Under the pieces are notes generated by a model. That model made no database searches. It had not been told where the DNA came from and saw only the letters and a program-made list of their open reading frames with translations. Shown here one piece after another: positions 24,158-33,546 of a DNA stretch of 64,000 nucleotides. This DNA is from Actinomycetes bacterium (lineage in GTDB: Bacteria > Bacillota > Sulfobacillia > Sulfobacillales > JAIMBI01), in contig JAIMBI010000004.1 in assembly GCA_023565505.1 (NCBI GenBank), positions 62,001 to 126,000 on the forward strand, in the 5' to 3' direction. Numbering within the stretch: the stretch's first letter is position 1; every line of letters begins with the position of its first letter. Made by a program: the position numbers and the translations under genes.

Positions 24158-25424
24158 TCACCTGCCCGTTGCCGCCGTTGTACGACCCCCACCCGCCGCC
24201 ACCGACGCCCGGGGCGGCGGAACTGGTTGCGCCCGCCCCGCCGCCGAGTTGGCCGTTGATCGACCCCGCCGCGCCTCCCGCTGGGCTTGTGCCAGCCTGC
24301 CCTGCCGACGACAGCAAGATGCCCGTCCCTGTCGAAACTGCCCCGCCCGAACCGTAGCTAGAGGACGAGGCCGCGCCGCCTCCGGCGCCCGTATAAGTGG
24401 TGGAGCCGACCGTGAGCGTGGTGTTCCCGCCCGCAGTGGGTGACGACCCCGAGGTGCCGCCTGCGCCGACCGTGCCGGACACGGTGTCACCGGACGTGAC
24501 GGGGATCAGATTGGTGAGCACGGTGGCGCCCCCTCCTCCTCCTCTTCCTCCTCCTTCCAGCAAAATGGTTCCGTACACGTAAGGTTGGTTACTGTCGGTA
24601 TTGGTGTTCGCCCATACCGCCGAACCCGATTGCCCCGCGTTGTAGAACGCCGCCGCCATGAATGTGTTACCAACGTTACCAACCGGTTGGCCGAACGTGG
24701 TGTCGTCTGACACCTGGCCGCTCCATGTGACCGACACCGCGTTATAGGAATAGGAATTCTCCCCAACCACGTTAATACACGAGACCGCTTGCGCGGCAAA
24801 ATTCACGGTCACTGTGCTGCCGCTGGTGGAGGGCAACGCCGTGGCGCCAAATCCGGTGGCACTCGGCGTGACGCCTGCCCCCACGTCGATGACGAACAAC
24901 ACAGCGTACGTGCCTGCGCTTTGGAATCCTGAGAGGTTAGACAGAGAGACCATCACACTGCCGGTGGTATTGGCGACTGCATAAAAGCCAAGGATGCCCA
25001 GCGAATAGGGCTTACCAGCAGAATTATCGGCTGCGAGGAAGTTGGTTGCCGTCACGGAGCCGACCGTGCAACGCCCGGAGATGGCACCGCCAGTCGAATC
25101 GGTGGCGTCGCCGTAGAGGACCAGAATGGTATCGCCCGCCGTTACGTTCGCGGTGGTGGACGTGGCCCCCGTGGCGAATGCTAGGAGCCCCCATGAGGCG
25201 CCTTCTCCTCCGCCGCCGCCGCCGCCCGTCAGGAGTGCCTGCAGCCGCGTGACCCCGCTCGGCACGGTGAGGCTGAACGATCCGGGGGTGGAGAAGGTTT
25301 GGCTGCCGCTTCCCGGCACCGCGATGGACTGGTACCATCCCGGCCCTTGTCCCGGCTGTCCAATCCCCTCGTTCAGTTGCCGGAGCGAGGGATTCGTCAA
25401 CCCTTTGAGGTCATAGAGGGGCAT
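24144..25424 (-). CDS. Tail fibre protein with glycine-rich C-terminus
   Basis: A 426-aa protein. The N-terminus (LYDLKGLTNPSLRQLNEGIG) should attach to the tail. The middle is beta-rich and Ser/Thr-heavy. The end is glycine-rich, closing with WGSYNGGNGQVIIWW, like polyglycine-sandwich receptor-binding tips. Two Gly-rich blocks flank the beta region. Confidence 0.8.
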   Translation of the reverse strand: MPLYDLKGLTNPSLRQLNEGIGQPGQGPGWYQSIAVPGSGSQTFSTPGSFSLTVPSGVTRLQALLTGGGGGGGEGASWGLLAFATGATSTTANVTAGDTILVLYGDATDSTGGAISGRCTVGSVTATNFLAADNSAGKPYSLGILGFYAVANTTGSVMVSLSNLSGFQSAGTYAVLFVIDVGAGVTPSATGFGATALPSTSGSTVTVNFAAQAVSCINVVGENSYSYNAVSVTWSGQVSDDTTFGQPVGNVGNTFMAAAFYNAGQSGSAVWANTNTDSNQPYVYGTILLEGGGRGGGGGATVLTNLIPVTSGDTVSGTVGAGGTSGSSPTAGGNTTLTVGSTTYTGAGGGAASSSSYGSGGAVSTGTGILLSSAGQAGTSPAGGAAGSINGQLGGGAGATSSAAPGVGGGGWGSYNGGNGQVIIWW

Positions 25425-25799
25425 CTACTGCACCTCCGCGCCGGAGATCGTGACCGTGATCGCGTTGGCGGTGCCTTGCACGCCTTGGATCGTGCCGCTC
25501 GGCGGGATGGCGGTGCGCAAACCGGTGAGCACCACCGTATCCTTGGCCGCGACGCTAAACCCGCTGATGATCGCGGTGGCCGCTCCCGCCGTGCCGCCTG
25601 ATGGCACCACGTAGAGCGTGATGGTCGCGGCGCTGCTGGTCGTGTTGCACAGCACGATCTCGTTGAGGATGGCCGTGGCATACGGGCTCGGCACGTTCGC
25701 GTCCGAGGCGGGCGCGGTGTAGAGCGTTGCGGCGCTGGTGCCGGGCTGGCCTTGGTAGAGTTGGCGGTAGGAGCCCGTGGCGGCCGGGGAGACAGCCAT
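25425..25799 (-). CDS. Small fibre-region structural protein
   Basis: A 124-aa beta-rich protein (LYTAPASDANVPSPYATAIL, then IVLCNTTSSAATITLYVVPS). The pattern recalls small phage decoration or fibre accessory proteins. AAGGAGG precedes the ATG. It adjoins the fibre gene with no gap. No precise family. Confidence 0.6.
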   Translation of the reverse strand: MAVSPAATGSYRQLYQGQPGTSAATLYTAPASDANVPSPYATAILNEIVLCNTTSSAATITLYVVPSGGTAGAATAIISGFSVAAKDTVVLTGLRTAIPPSGTIQGVQGTANAITVTISGAEVQ

Positions 25800-25811
25800 G
25801 CGCAAGCCTCC

Positions 25812-26633
25812 TTAATACCAAAAAAAGCTGATCGGATTCGTGAGCGGGTTGCTGCCCACCGGCACCCCGACGGACCCAGTGCCGATCCACAACTGGCCGT
25901 CGACCACGGAGAGGGTGCCGGCGCTTGGGACCGCGCTGCTCTGGGCCTCCAGCGTCAGCGTCGGCATCGTCTGTCCCTGCTGCCAGGTGTTCGCCGTTGC
26001 GAGGTCCGGGATCTGCACCCAGCCGCTCCCCGTGCTCTGGTACAGCGTCACCGGCTGGCCGCTCGGCTGGACCGCGATGATCACGCCCGCCGGGGCCGTG
26101 AAGCCCGGCACCGCCGGGAAGACCGGCAATTGCAGGACGGTGCCCGTGGTGTTGACGGTGGGCGCGGTCTGCGTCCCGAGGCTGCTGTCGGCCGTCGTGT
26201 CGGTGTACTCGGTCGTGACGTTGTCCGCGAGCGTCGTCAGGTAGTAGTAGGTGGTCCCGCCCGCTGTGGTCCGATAGATGTCGCGCGCCACCACGCCTGC
26301 CGGGCCGAGCGGGATATTCGTCAAGCTGACCGCGTTGCCCGCCGGATTGACCTCGTTCGAGGGCTGGCCAGCCGCCGTCTGGTTGCCGCTGTAGTGGATC
26401 TGCTGGTCGCCGTCGAGCCACCCCGTGCGGTACACGACGACGTACGCATACGCGCCGTTGAGCGGCCCGCTGGCACTGCTAACCGTCGCGGTGAGCGCGG
26501 GCGGGTTGGCGAGGGGCTGGTAGCAGGCCGCGATCCCGATGTCGTTCTGCCCGCTGAGCGCGGCGAGAACCTGGTTGAGGTCCTGGGCGCTCGCCGGATT
26601 GCCGGGGCTGACCTGATACAGATTCGTCGGCAT
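25812..26633 (-). CDS. Tail fibre protein
   Basis: A 273-aa protein with start MPTNLYQVSPGNPASAQDLN typical of fibre attachment regions. A fibronectin-like repeat (AYAYVVVYRTGWLDGDQQ, then RDIYRTTAGGTTYYYL) and a beta-rich end follow. It is one of several fibre genes downstream of gpI. Confidence 0.7.
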   Translation of the reverse strand: MPTNLYQVSPGNPASAQDLNQVLAALSGQNDIGIAACYQPLANPPALTATVSSASGPLNGAYAYVVVYRTGWLDGDQQIHYSGNQTAAGQPSNEVNPAGNAVSLTNIPLGPAGVVARDIYRTTAGGTTYYYLTTLADNVTTEYTDTTADSSLGTQTAPTVNTTGTVLQLPVFPAVPGFTAPAGVIIAVQPSGQPVTLYQSTGSGWVQIPDLATANTWQQGQTMPTLTLEAQSSAVPSAGTLSVVDGQLWIGTGSVGVPVGSNPLTNPISFFWY

Positions 26634-26648
26634 GGGTCAGACCCCCCT

Positions 26649-27143
26649 TCAGACGGTGATGGTCCACTGCCACTGGACCGTCGTGCTGGTGCTGGTGCTG
26701 ACCTCGATGGTCAGCCCCGCGAGATGGGCCCATAAATGACCATCCGCGTCGAATAAGCCCACCTCGCTATAAGCGCCCGCAATGTTCCCCGCGTTCGCCC
26801 CGCCCCACACGGCGGTCCAGATCGGGCTGTTGGGCGTGTCATTGGCGACGCTGAGTTGTGAGCACGGCGTCGAGGTCGCCGAGACACCGTTGAAGAGCGC
26901 GGTGTCGCTGGGACTCGGCGTGCCGCTCCCCGTGCCGAGTTCCATGTAATGGGGGAAATGCACGCCTTGGGGGCCGCGATTGATGGTCCCGGTGAGCCAC
27001 GCGGCAAGCGCGTTGGCCGCGTAATAGGTAATCTGGTTCGGGAGCCAACCGGTGTCCGTCAGGACCGTGCCATCGGCGACGCGACGCGTGATCACGCGTA
27101 CGCGCCCGTAGACCCGTAGCGCCTCTTTGACAACGGATTGCAA
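26649..27143 (-). CDS. Fibre-region structural protein
   Basis: About 164 aa. The TTG at 27143 is taken because AGGAGG lies 9 nt upstream; longer readings run into the divergent + strand gene. It contains HYMELGTGSGTPSPSDTALF and YSEVGLFDADGHLWAHL, features of phage proteins annotated as minor tail components. No enzyme motif. Confidence 0.6.
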   Translation of the reverse strand: MQSVVKEALRVYGRVRVITRRVADGTVLTDTGWLPNQITYYAANALAAWLTGTINRGPQGVHFPHYMELGTGSGTPSPSDTALFNGVSATSTPCSQLSVANDTPNSPIWTAVWGGANAGNIAGAYSEVGLFDADGHLWAHLAGLTIEVSTSTSTTVQWQWTITV

Positions 27144-27161
27144 AATCCGTGGCCTCCTTGC

Positions 27162-27191
27162 TTGGGGTGTCCCCACGGCGGTCGGTATGAT
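27162..27191 (+). promoter_or_regulatory. Possible promoter for + strand cassette
   Basis: TTGGGG and TATGAT are 18 nt apart, ending 26 nt before the + strand start at 27217. Only the -10 box is convincing. Confidence 0.35.
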
Positions 27192-27216
27192 GGATAGCGG
27201 AAAGGAGGAACGCCTG

Positions 27217-27468
27217 ATGTTTGATGAATGGGATTGGAGTCGGTGGCTGTTGGCTGGCGGCGCGGCTATTTCCTTCGTGGCAGCCAGGACCCAAAACGCC
27301 AAGACGCGCGCTCAACTGGAACAGGCAGGCTACATCTTGGCCGGCGTGCGCCTGGCGCTGGAAGCCCTGACGCCGCCGCGCTGTCCGTCCTGTCGTGTCC
27401 GGGCCATCCGCCAGAATGGTCAATGGTGCTGTCCGCACGGCCATGGGCTCGTGCCGTGGCAAGCCTGA
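27217..27468 (+). CDS. Membrane-anchored zinc-ribbon protein (+ strand cassette)
   Basis: An 83-aa protein with an N-terminal hydrophobic segment (WLLAGGAAISFVAA) and a C-terminal zinc ribbon (CPSC, then CCPHGH). AAAGGAGG lies 8 nt before the ATG. It is opposite to all neighbours, with its own upstream gap. Function unknown. Confidence 0.65.
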   Translation: MFDEWDWSRWLLAGGAAISFVAARTQNAKTRAQLEQAGYILAGVRLALEALTPPRCPSCRVRAIRQNGQWCCPHGHGLVPWQA

Positions 27469-27471
27469 CCA

Positions 27472-28005
27472 TTACTTGCCGACAATCGAGAGGGTGACCG
27501 TAAACGACGGCGACGTGCCGCCCACCGTCCAGACGAGTTCCACGGTCGCGCCGAAGCTCACGTTCGTCGTCAAGCCCGCGCCAATGCTGGCCGATTGGCT
27601 CCCGGTGGCGGTGATTTGCGCCCCGGCCCAGATCTGGTAGGCATTCCCGTTGGGGCCGATCCGGTTCAAGACAAAATTCAACGTCGGACTGGTGCCGCTG
27701 ACCGCCGTCACATCGATGTCCAGGGCCAGCTCGGTGAAGGTCCCGACGGCGAGGCTCCCGCTGGTGCCGTTGGCGGTCAGCGTCAGATTGGCCTGGCTGT
27801 AGACCGTGGTCGCGAGCCGCGTGCTGCGCTCGATCACATAGCCGTTCGCATCCGTCTGCTCCGGGACCAAGATGCCGCTCGGTGTCTGCGTGAATTTCGT
27901 CATGGCGACGGCGATGTGATTGTTGGCGTCTTGCACCGCCGCAAGGAACGATGTGTTGGTCGGCCCCGCCGCCAGGAGCGCGGGGGTCGCGTAGAGTTGG
28001 GCCAT
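27472..28005 (-). CDS. Fibre-region structural protein
   Basis: A 177-aa beta-rich protein (TVYSQANLTLTANGTSGSLA, then VELVWTVGGTSPSFTVTL), likely forming a trimeric or jelly-roll fibre part. No known family is certain. Ribosome site GGAGGTCCC precedes the ATG. Confidence 0.6.
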   Translation of the reverse strand: MAQLYATPALLAAGPTNTSFLAAVQDANNHIAVAMTKFTQTPSGILVPEQTDANGYVIERSTRLATTVYSQANLTLTANGTSGSLAVGTFTELALDIDVTAVSGTSPTLNFVLNRIGPNGNAYQIWAGAQITATGSQSASIGAGLTTNVSFGATVELVWTVGGTSPSFTVTLSIVGK

Positions 28006-28023
28006 AGGGACCTCCTTAACCCG

Positions 28024-28733
28024 TTAAGCAACTAGGAGGGACCGTGGGCGCGCGAAGAAGTGGCGTTGGACTTGAACAGGGGTCAACAGTGCCGGATACA
28101 GCGCCACATGCGCGATATTGCCGCCAAAGGGGTTAAAGATCCCTTGGACGCTGTTATAATTCGCCCCAATCCCGAAGGCGTTCGATCCAATGTCACCTAA
28201 TGTCCCGCTCGCGGATAGCGTGCCGTACAACAGGCCATCGAGATACAGACTGAGTAGCGTGGCACCATCGTAAGTCAGGACCGCGTGATGCCAAGTAGCC
28301 GGCGTAACCGGCACGCTTTCGAAGGAATAATCGGTCCCACTACTGTTCTGGAACCGGCACTCCAATGTATTCGTGTTGGCCAGCTGCAACAAATAGAACT
28401 CGCCCCAGGTCGACGCGGACGGATTTGCACCTCTCCCGAACCGATAGCCCGCAATGCCGCCATAAGTCGAGGGATTATTCGGCGGATTGAACCATGCTTC
28501 CAGCGACAACGGCCCAATCACAGCCGGGACACGGGGCACGATAACCCCGCCGGAGCATGCCATCGCCGTCCCCGGCAAGCCGGGTGCCGTCGGTTGGCCG
28601 AGCGTCACGCCACCTTGGATCGTGCCGTGATGCCCGCCCCCCAATCGTAGGCGGTGGTGCCTTGCGTCTCCATCAGCGGCCAATACGCGGCGGGTTTGTC
28701 CGCAAGCACCGTCTCGATGTAGGTCAGATCCAT
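28024..28733 (-). pseudogene. LamG-type lectin-domain fibre protein, frameshifted at a G6 tract
   Basis: The natural start is ATG 28733 (LTYIETVLADKPAAYWPLME, a classic LamG opening), but this frame stops at 28605. The rest of the concanavalin-like domain (LSLEAWFNPPNNPSTYGG, WHHAVLTYDG, LSLYLDGLLYG) is in the -1 frame. The switch falls at six Gs (28637-28642); one more G would join them. Either a phase-variable tract, slippage, or a sequencing error. The lectin would bind host glycans. Confidence 0.7.
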
Positions 28734-28742
28734 CGGCTCACT

Positions 28743-29648
28743 TCAGCGCCACACCGTCTCGTTCCACGGAAACCCTTGCGCCGCTCCCGTCCCGTCCGGC
28801 AGCGTCCCGCCCCACACCACGCCCGTCAGGAGCCGCGCCGTGACCGTGGCCGTGTCACCCAGGCTGAGCGTGTCGGCGAGTTGCGAGGCGAAGACCACCG
28901 TGACCAGCACGCCGACCGCCGCGAGCTGCTCCACCATCCCCGCGATCTGGGCCCGGGTGTACACGAAGCCCTGCGGCGGCTGGGTGGGCCATTGGACCGT
29001 GACCGTCATCTGGGCCGGCTCCGGCGTCGTCACGGTGACGGCATAGCCCAGCGCCGCGAACCACTGGGTCAGGCTCACGGCGTTCGGGCTAGTCAGGAGC
29101 GCGAGCCCGTAAATCCGCTCGCTGTACAGCGCATCCGGTTCGCCGCCCAGGCGGGGCACGCCGAGATACGTGCCGACGTGGTCGAGCCACGGGCCTTCCA
29201 GCACCCCGAGCGTCAACCCCACGACATCGGCGTGATGCCGTGCCCATTGATCCGCCACGGGCTTGAGCACCTGCCAGACCGGCGCGGTGGCCGCATACAG
29301 CCAGGGCGTCGCGGTCAGGTCCTGTACCGGCGTCGAACTCGCGGCGGCGGAGCCGGTCTCAATCAGGGCCGTGGCCGCGAGGGACGCCAGGGCGGGACTC
29401 GCGAGCGTGGCGCCCCACCCCGCCGCCTGGAGGGCTTGGGCGAGTTGCCCCAGCGTGTACTGCGTCAGGTCCCAGGTGCCCGTGCCGGGGATGGTCAAGA
29501 GACTGTCCCGCACCGTGGCCAACGCGGTAGCGCCCGCCGGCGGCGTCAGGTGCAGGGCCGGCACGGCCTGCGGGTCGCGGCTCAGGTACTGCGGGAGGTC
29601 ATGCGCCAGCCAGTCGCGCCAGACCCGGTTCAGATCCCGTCGCAGCAT
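28743..29648 (-). CDS. Tail protein I-like (baseplate) protein
   Basis: A 301-aa protein. LDHVGTYLGVPRLGGEPDAL followed by YSERIYGLALLTSPN matches the gpI/baseplate family that links baseplate and fibres. It lies directly after gpJ, the usual order. The start region is helical. Confidence 0.78.
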   Translation of the reverse strand: MLRRDLNRVWRDWLAHDLPQYLSRDPQAVPALHLTPPAGATALATVRDSLLTIPGTGTWDLTQYTLGQLAQALQAAGWGATLASPALASLAATALIETGSAAASSTPVQDLTATPWLYAATAPVWQVLKPVADQWARHHADVVGLTLGVLEGPWLDHVGTYLGVPRLGGEPDALYSERIYGLALLTSPNAVSLTQWFAALGYAVTVTTPEPAQMTVTVQWPTQPPQGFVYTRAQIAGMVEQLAAVGVLVTVVFASQLADTLSLGDTATVTARLLTGVVWGGTLPDGTGAAQGFPWNETVWR

Positions 29649-29657
29649 GGTCGCCTC

Positions 29658-31196
29658 CTAGCCCAGTTGGCTCACGGTGAGCGCCCCGAGGATGTAGCGC
29701 TGGCCCACCACTCCGGCGACGTCGCCGCTGGGCGTCGTCAACTGGGCGTCCGCCACGGTCGGGACAGCGAGAATCGCCCGGAGCAGTTGCGTCCACGTGA
29801 TGCCCTGCCCGATGTCCAGCCCGTCGAAGTACGCGGTCACCGCGAGTTCCACGTCGGTTTGCACCATGTCCAGCGTGTAGCCAACCTGGGGCAAAATCGC
29901 CACCGTGACGGGCTGACTGACCAGGGTCGCCGGCAGCACTTGGCCTTGGATACCGGCGGCCAGCGACCCCGGATGGTAGACGCCCTGGCTGTCGGTGTAG
30001 CCGAAGACGAGGTTGCTGGCATTTTGGAGGAGCGAACTGCTGGGCGGCGTGTTGGCGCTGTTCGCGATCCAGACCGTCGCATACCCCGGCAGGGCGGCGA
30101 AGCCGGTCGAGACGCTTTGGGCAGCCGGTGCGCTGTTCGTCGCCGTCGCGCTGATCGTGACGGTCAGCGTGTTCCCGTTGACCGTGACCGCCAGCCCGCT
30201 CGTCGCCCCGCCGGCGTACGTGATCGTGCCCGTGCTACTGATGGTTCCGAGCAGGAGCGGGTTGTTGGTGGTGCCGACATAGAGGCCCGTGCCGGTGCTC
30301 CCCGTGGGCAGGGTGATCGTCGTGGTGATCGTCTGCCCGGCCGTGACCGTCACGCTCGCCAGCGAGGAGCCGGTCGTCGTCCGCCCATAGGCGGTTGTAA
30401 AGTCGTTTGCCACATAGACGGTGCCGGCCGCGAGACTGGAGCCACTGCCGCCCGCCGTGAGGCTCAGGGGATTGCTCGGATTCGGCACATAGGTGCCCGT
30501 GGCCGCGACGGCGGCGGCGACCTGCTCGGTGACGTAGCCATTGCTATCGGTCACGACGGCGGCCAAGGCCGCCGCCGCGACAGCGCTCGGCGTGGCCGTC
30601 CGCAATTGCGCCAGGGCGGTGGGCACCTGCGCGAGTGCGTCTTGGACCGTCTGCGCATCGGCCCCGGTGATGAACGCCTGCGGATTGTTGACGGTCAGAC
30701 CCGTCAACCCGCTCGGCACGGCCGAGACGATTTGCGTGATGGTGTTCGCCGGCGCATTGCCCTGGGCCCCGGCCTGCGTACAGGTCACGACGGCCAGCAA
30801 ACTCGTCTGGCCCGCTGGCCACGTCACGGGCGCGCCCAGCACATAGGTCAATTGGCTGTTCGGGATCGCGACGGTAAACCCTTGTGGGAGCGTCACCGGA
30901 CTGCTCGGGGCCGTCGTCACGCTGAACTGGACTTGACCATAGGCGGCTTGCGCCGGCTGTGGCGTGATGCCCAAGACGCGCAGAATCAGCGTCTGGATCG
31001 TGCCCTCGATGGCGGTGAGGACCTGCTCGCCGAGCTTCTGGCTCTCGATGCCCCAGGTCTCGCACAGCGACCGCAGGACCGACCCCGGCGTGAAGTCGGT
31101 CAGCGTCGGTGCGACCGCTTGGATCGTCTGGATGAGATCCTGCGTGGTCTGCGCCGCAGTCCACGGGACGAAGGCATCCGTCGCCTGTTGCGCCAT
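29658..31196 (-). CDS. Baseplate J-like protein
   Basis: A 512-aa protein. LTDFTPGSVLRSLCETWGIE near the start, and a C-terminal domain with VELAVTAYFDGLDIGQGITW, are typical of gpJ. An extra Ser/Thr-rich beta domain of about 120 residues (centre near residue 300) interrupts the usual plan. It forms baseplate wedges of contractile tails. Confidence 0.88.
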   Translation of the reverse strand: MAQQATDAFVPWTAAQTTQDLIQTIQAVAPTLTDFTPGSVLRSLCETWGIESQKLGEQVLTAIEGTIQTLILRVLGITPQPAQAAYGQVQFSVTTAPSSPVTLPQGFTVAIPNSQLTYVLGAPVTWPAGQTSLLAVVTCTQAGAQGNAPANTITQIVSAVPSGLTGLTVNNPQAFITGADAQTVQDALAQVPTALAQLRTATPSAVAAAALAAVVTDSNGYVTEQVAAAVAATGTYVPNPSNPLSLTAGGSGSSLAAGTVYVANDFTTAYGRTTTGSSLASVTVTAGQTITTTITLPTGSTGTGLYVGTTNNPLLLGTISSTGTITYAGGATSGLAVTVNGNTLTVTISATATNSAPAAQSVSTGFAALPGYATVWIANSANTPPSSSLLQNASNLVFGYTDSQGVYHPGSLAAGIQGQVLPATLVSQPVTVAILPQVGYTLDMVQTDVELAVTAYFDGLDIGQGITWTQLLRAILAVPTVADAQLTTPSGDVAGVVGQRYILGALTVSQLG

Positions 31197-31205
31197 CGTG
31201 TCCTC

Positions 31206-32585
31206 CTACGTCAGCGCCACCTGAGTCGCTAGCGTTTGCGCGCCGGGCCGCCCGACGATCTGAATCTGCGCGGTGATCTGGACCACGGTGCCCGTGACCC
31301 GCACGGTCACCTGCGGTACGCCCGCGACGCGCGGATCCGCCCGGAGCGCTTGCAGGACGTAGCTCCGCAACGCCGTGGCCTGCCCTACGGGCAGGCCCAC
31401 CGCGTCCGCGAGCCGACTGCCGTAAGTCGGCTGGAGCGGTACGCCGCCGAGCGCCGTCGCCAGCCGCCGGGCCAACGCTCCCAGCACATTCGCGGGGCCG
31501 CTGGTTGTGGCGAGGTCGCCCGTCCCTGTCACCACGAACTGCCCCGTGGGGTCCAGGGCGAGATCCGTGCCATAGAGATCCGTGGGCGCCGGCCGGTCGG
31601 CGGGGATTGCGCCCGGCTGAGGCACGTAGAGCGTCTGCCCCGGCTGGAGCACCTGGCTCAACTGCTGCTGCGGGCTTAGCATGAGGCCAAGGAGGGCACC
31701 CGCCTGGTAGCTGGCTTGCCAGCCCGGCGAAATGGTGGCGACCAAGGTGTCGCTGTTCCAGGCGGTGATCGTCTGCACTTCCTGCTGCCGCCCCGTGGCC
31801 GTGGGCTGCTCGGCCACCAGGACCATGCCCGGTTGCACCCAAAACGGGAAGATGTTGTTCAGGGTCACCGTCGTCGCACCGGCGGTGAGGGGCGGGACGC
31901 TAGGCCACGGCCCATTCGCCGGGGCGTTGACGCTCCAGACCGCAAGCGGCGGCCCGTAGACATCCCACAGGCGGCTTGAGATGTACGGCGGCCGGAGCGC
32001 GTTCGCGGCGACAATGGCCGGCCACGCGTTCGGGTCGCCGAGTTCCCGCGTCGCCAGGGCCACCAGACTGAGGTCCGCCGTCACGGTGACGGGCTTGAGC
32101 GGCGTTGCCGCCGGTTGCGCAGGAGTCGTCACGGGCACGACCGCCAGCCCTTGGAGCACCTGCGTCAAGACGGCGCCGGGATCCGCCGGGGCATTGGTGC
32201 CGAGCACGGGATCCCAGGCTTGCAGGCGACTCAGGGCCGCGTGCGCACCGGCGGTGAGCTGGAGGGTCTGGGTCGGCGCCACAGATGGAACTTGTGTCGC
32301 CAACTGGATCCACGTCTGCCACGCGGCCGTGACGGCGGGGGCCGCCCACAGCCAGAGGAACACATCGGCGGGGAGCGCCGCGCAGAGCGCGTCCAGCGTC
32401 CACGCTGCCTGATGCGCCACGCGGCGCGCAAGCGTGAGACCGGTCGCGTCGAGGACCGGCGCGGCGGCCCACAGTCGGCTGCCCTGAATGGCCCATAGTC
32501 TCCAAGCGGGTTCCTGGGCCGCCTGCGCCGCGATCCGCTGCGTCACCTGGGGATAGGCTTGCGCGAAGGTCGGGTGGGCCAGCAT
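31206..32585 (-). CDS. Baseplate wedge protein, gp25-like C-terminus
   Basis: A 459-aa protein. The last 110 residues (YGTDLALDPTGQFVVTGTGD, then RLATALGGVPLQPTYGSRL) match gp25/W-like wedge proteins, which normally stand alone at about 120 aa. The middle has a LysM-like stretch (LATRELGDPNAWPAIVAANA). The first 150 residues are helical and unrecognised. Likely baseplate. Confidence 0.8.
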   Translation of the reverse strand: MLAHPTFAQAYPQVTQRIAAQAAQEPAWRLWAIQGSRLWAAAPVLDATGLTLARRVAHQAAWTLDALCAALPADVFLWLWAAPAVTAAWQTWIQLATQVPSVAPTQTLQLTAGAHAALSRLQAWDPVLGTNAPADPGAVLTQVLQGLAVVPVTTPAQPAATPLKPVTVTADLSLVALATRELGDPNAWPAIVAANALRPPYISSRLWDVYGPPLAVWSVNAPANGPWPSVPPLTAGATTVTLNNIFPFWVQPGMVLVAEQPTATGRQQEVQTITAWNSDTLVATISPGWQASYQAGALLGLMLSPQQQLSQVLQPGQTLYVPQPGAIPADRPAPTDLYGTDLALDPTGQFVVTGTGDLATTSGPANVLGALARRLATALGGVPLQPTYGSRLADAVGLPVGQATALRSYVLQALRADPRVAGVPQVTVRVTGTVVQITAQIQIVGRPGAQTLATQVALT

Positions 32586-32594
32586 GGTCGCCTC

Positions 32595-33479
32595 CTACGG
32601 CAGCGCGGGAATGGTCAGCACTTGGCGGGGAAAAATCAGGTTCGGATTGGCGAGGTGGTTGGCGCGTGCGATCACCGGGTAATCCGCGCCGTTCCCGTAA
32701 AATTTGAGGGCAATCCCCCACAGCGTGTCACCGCTGACCACCTTGTAATGCTGCGCAGGCGGGGCCTGCGCCTGTGCGGGCGGCGCTTGGCTGGGGTCTC
32801 GTGACGGCGAGGGCGTCGACGACGGAGCCGCTCCTCCACCGCCCGCGGGGAGCAATGGATCAACCGGACTCGGAATCGGGGTGAACGCGTCCGGAGCGGC
32901 CAAGTCTTCCAGCACGATGAAACTCAGTGACCACTGGTACAGCAACGGGCGGCTCTTCGACCGGACGACCTGGAACTGCTGCGTCGGTTTCACCCGGTAG
33001 TGCAGATCGTCCGGCGCATTGAGCACCTCACAGGTCACATCCGGCTGCTGGCTCCCCTGCTGCGCTTCGAGGTCAAAGTAGTAGAGGACGATGTCGTAGT
33101 AGAGATGCTGGAAGGCCTGATAGCCGTCGACAGGTTGGCCGTTGTACTGGCCGTACGTGACATGCCAGCCCGTGTGCCCGCTGAGCTGCAAAGTCGGCAC
33201 GCCCAGCCCGAAGTCGTCGATGTAGGCCCGGACGATAGTCTGTGTGGCCGTCGTGCGAATCGGCCACTGGAGCTGCCACGTTTCCACGAAGGGCAGCACC
33301 AGCGTATGCGTCTGCGACCCCGCTTGGGCGGCACTTGGGCCGGGAAACACGCGGACTACAATCTGGCGATCCGGTTTCCATTGGTCGGTCGGGCGCACAT
33401 ACCCTGTTGTGCCCGGCGGCGCCGACCCAACCGGTAGGGGTGTGGGCAAGCCGCTGTTGTCAAATCCGCCCAGCGCCAT
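32595..33479 (-). CDS. LysM-domain tail/baseplate protein
   Basis: A 294-aa protein. Its C-terminal LysM (HYKVVSGDTLWGIALKFYG, then ANPNLIFPRQVLTIP) binds peptidoglycan and is preceded by a Pro/Gln-rich linker. Residues 1-200 are beta-rich, as in XkdP-type proteins near the tail hub. It probably helps seat the tail tip on the cell wall. Confidence 0.82.
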   Translation of the reverse strand: MALGGFDNSGLPTPLPVGSAPPGTTGYVRPTDQWKPDRQIVVRVFPGPSAAQAGSQTHTLVLPFVETWQLQWPIRTTATQTIVRAYIDDFGLGVPTLQLSGHTGWHVTYGQYNGQPVDGYQAFQHLYYDIVLYYFDLEAQQGSQQPDVTCEVLNAPDDLHYRVKPTQQFQVVRSKSRPLLYQWSLSFIVLEDLAAPDAFTPIPSPVDPLLPAGGGGAAPSSTPSPSRDPSQAPPAQAQAPPAQHYKVVSGDTLWGIALKFYGNGADYPVIARANHLANPNLIFPRQVLTIPALP

Positions 33480-33528
33480 TGCTCCCCTCCCTGCTGGTAC
33501 CAGATGCCAAAAGCACCGTGTGACGATT

Positions 33529-33537
33529 TGGTATACT
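33529..33537 (+). promoter_or_regulatory. Extended -10 promoter element for + strand cassette
   Basis: TGGTATACT is an extended -10 box with no clear -35. Transcription would start about 33544, almost at the ATG 33547, so the mRNA would be nearly leaderless; no ribosome site is seen. Confidence 0.5.
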
Positions 33538-33546
33538 CAGCCCAAG

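Noticed and set aside
22349-28733. Diversity-generating retroelement acting on tail fibres
   Set aside because: No reverse transcriptase and no template/variable repeat pair is seen in the window.
30544-31842. Antisense frames over baseplate genes
   Set aside because: Arg/Gly-rich shadows overlapping well-supported gpJ and gp25 genes.
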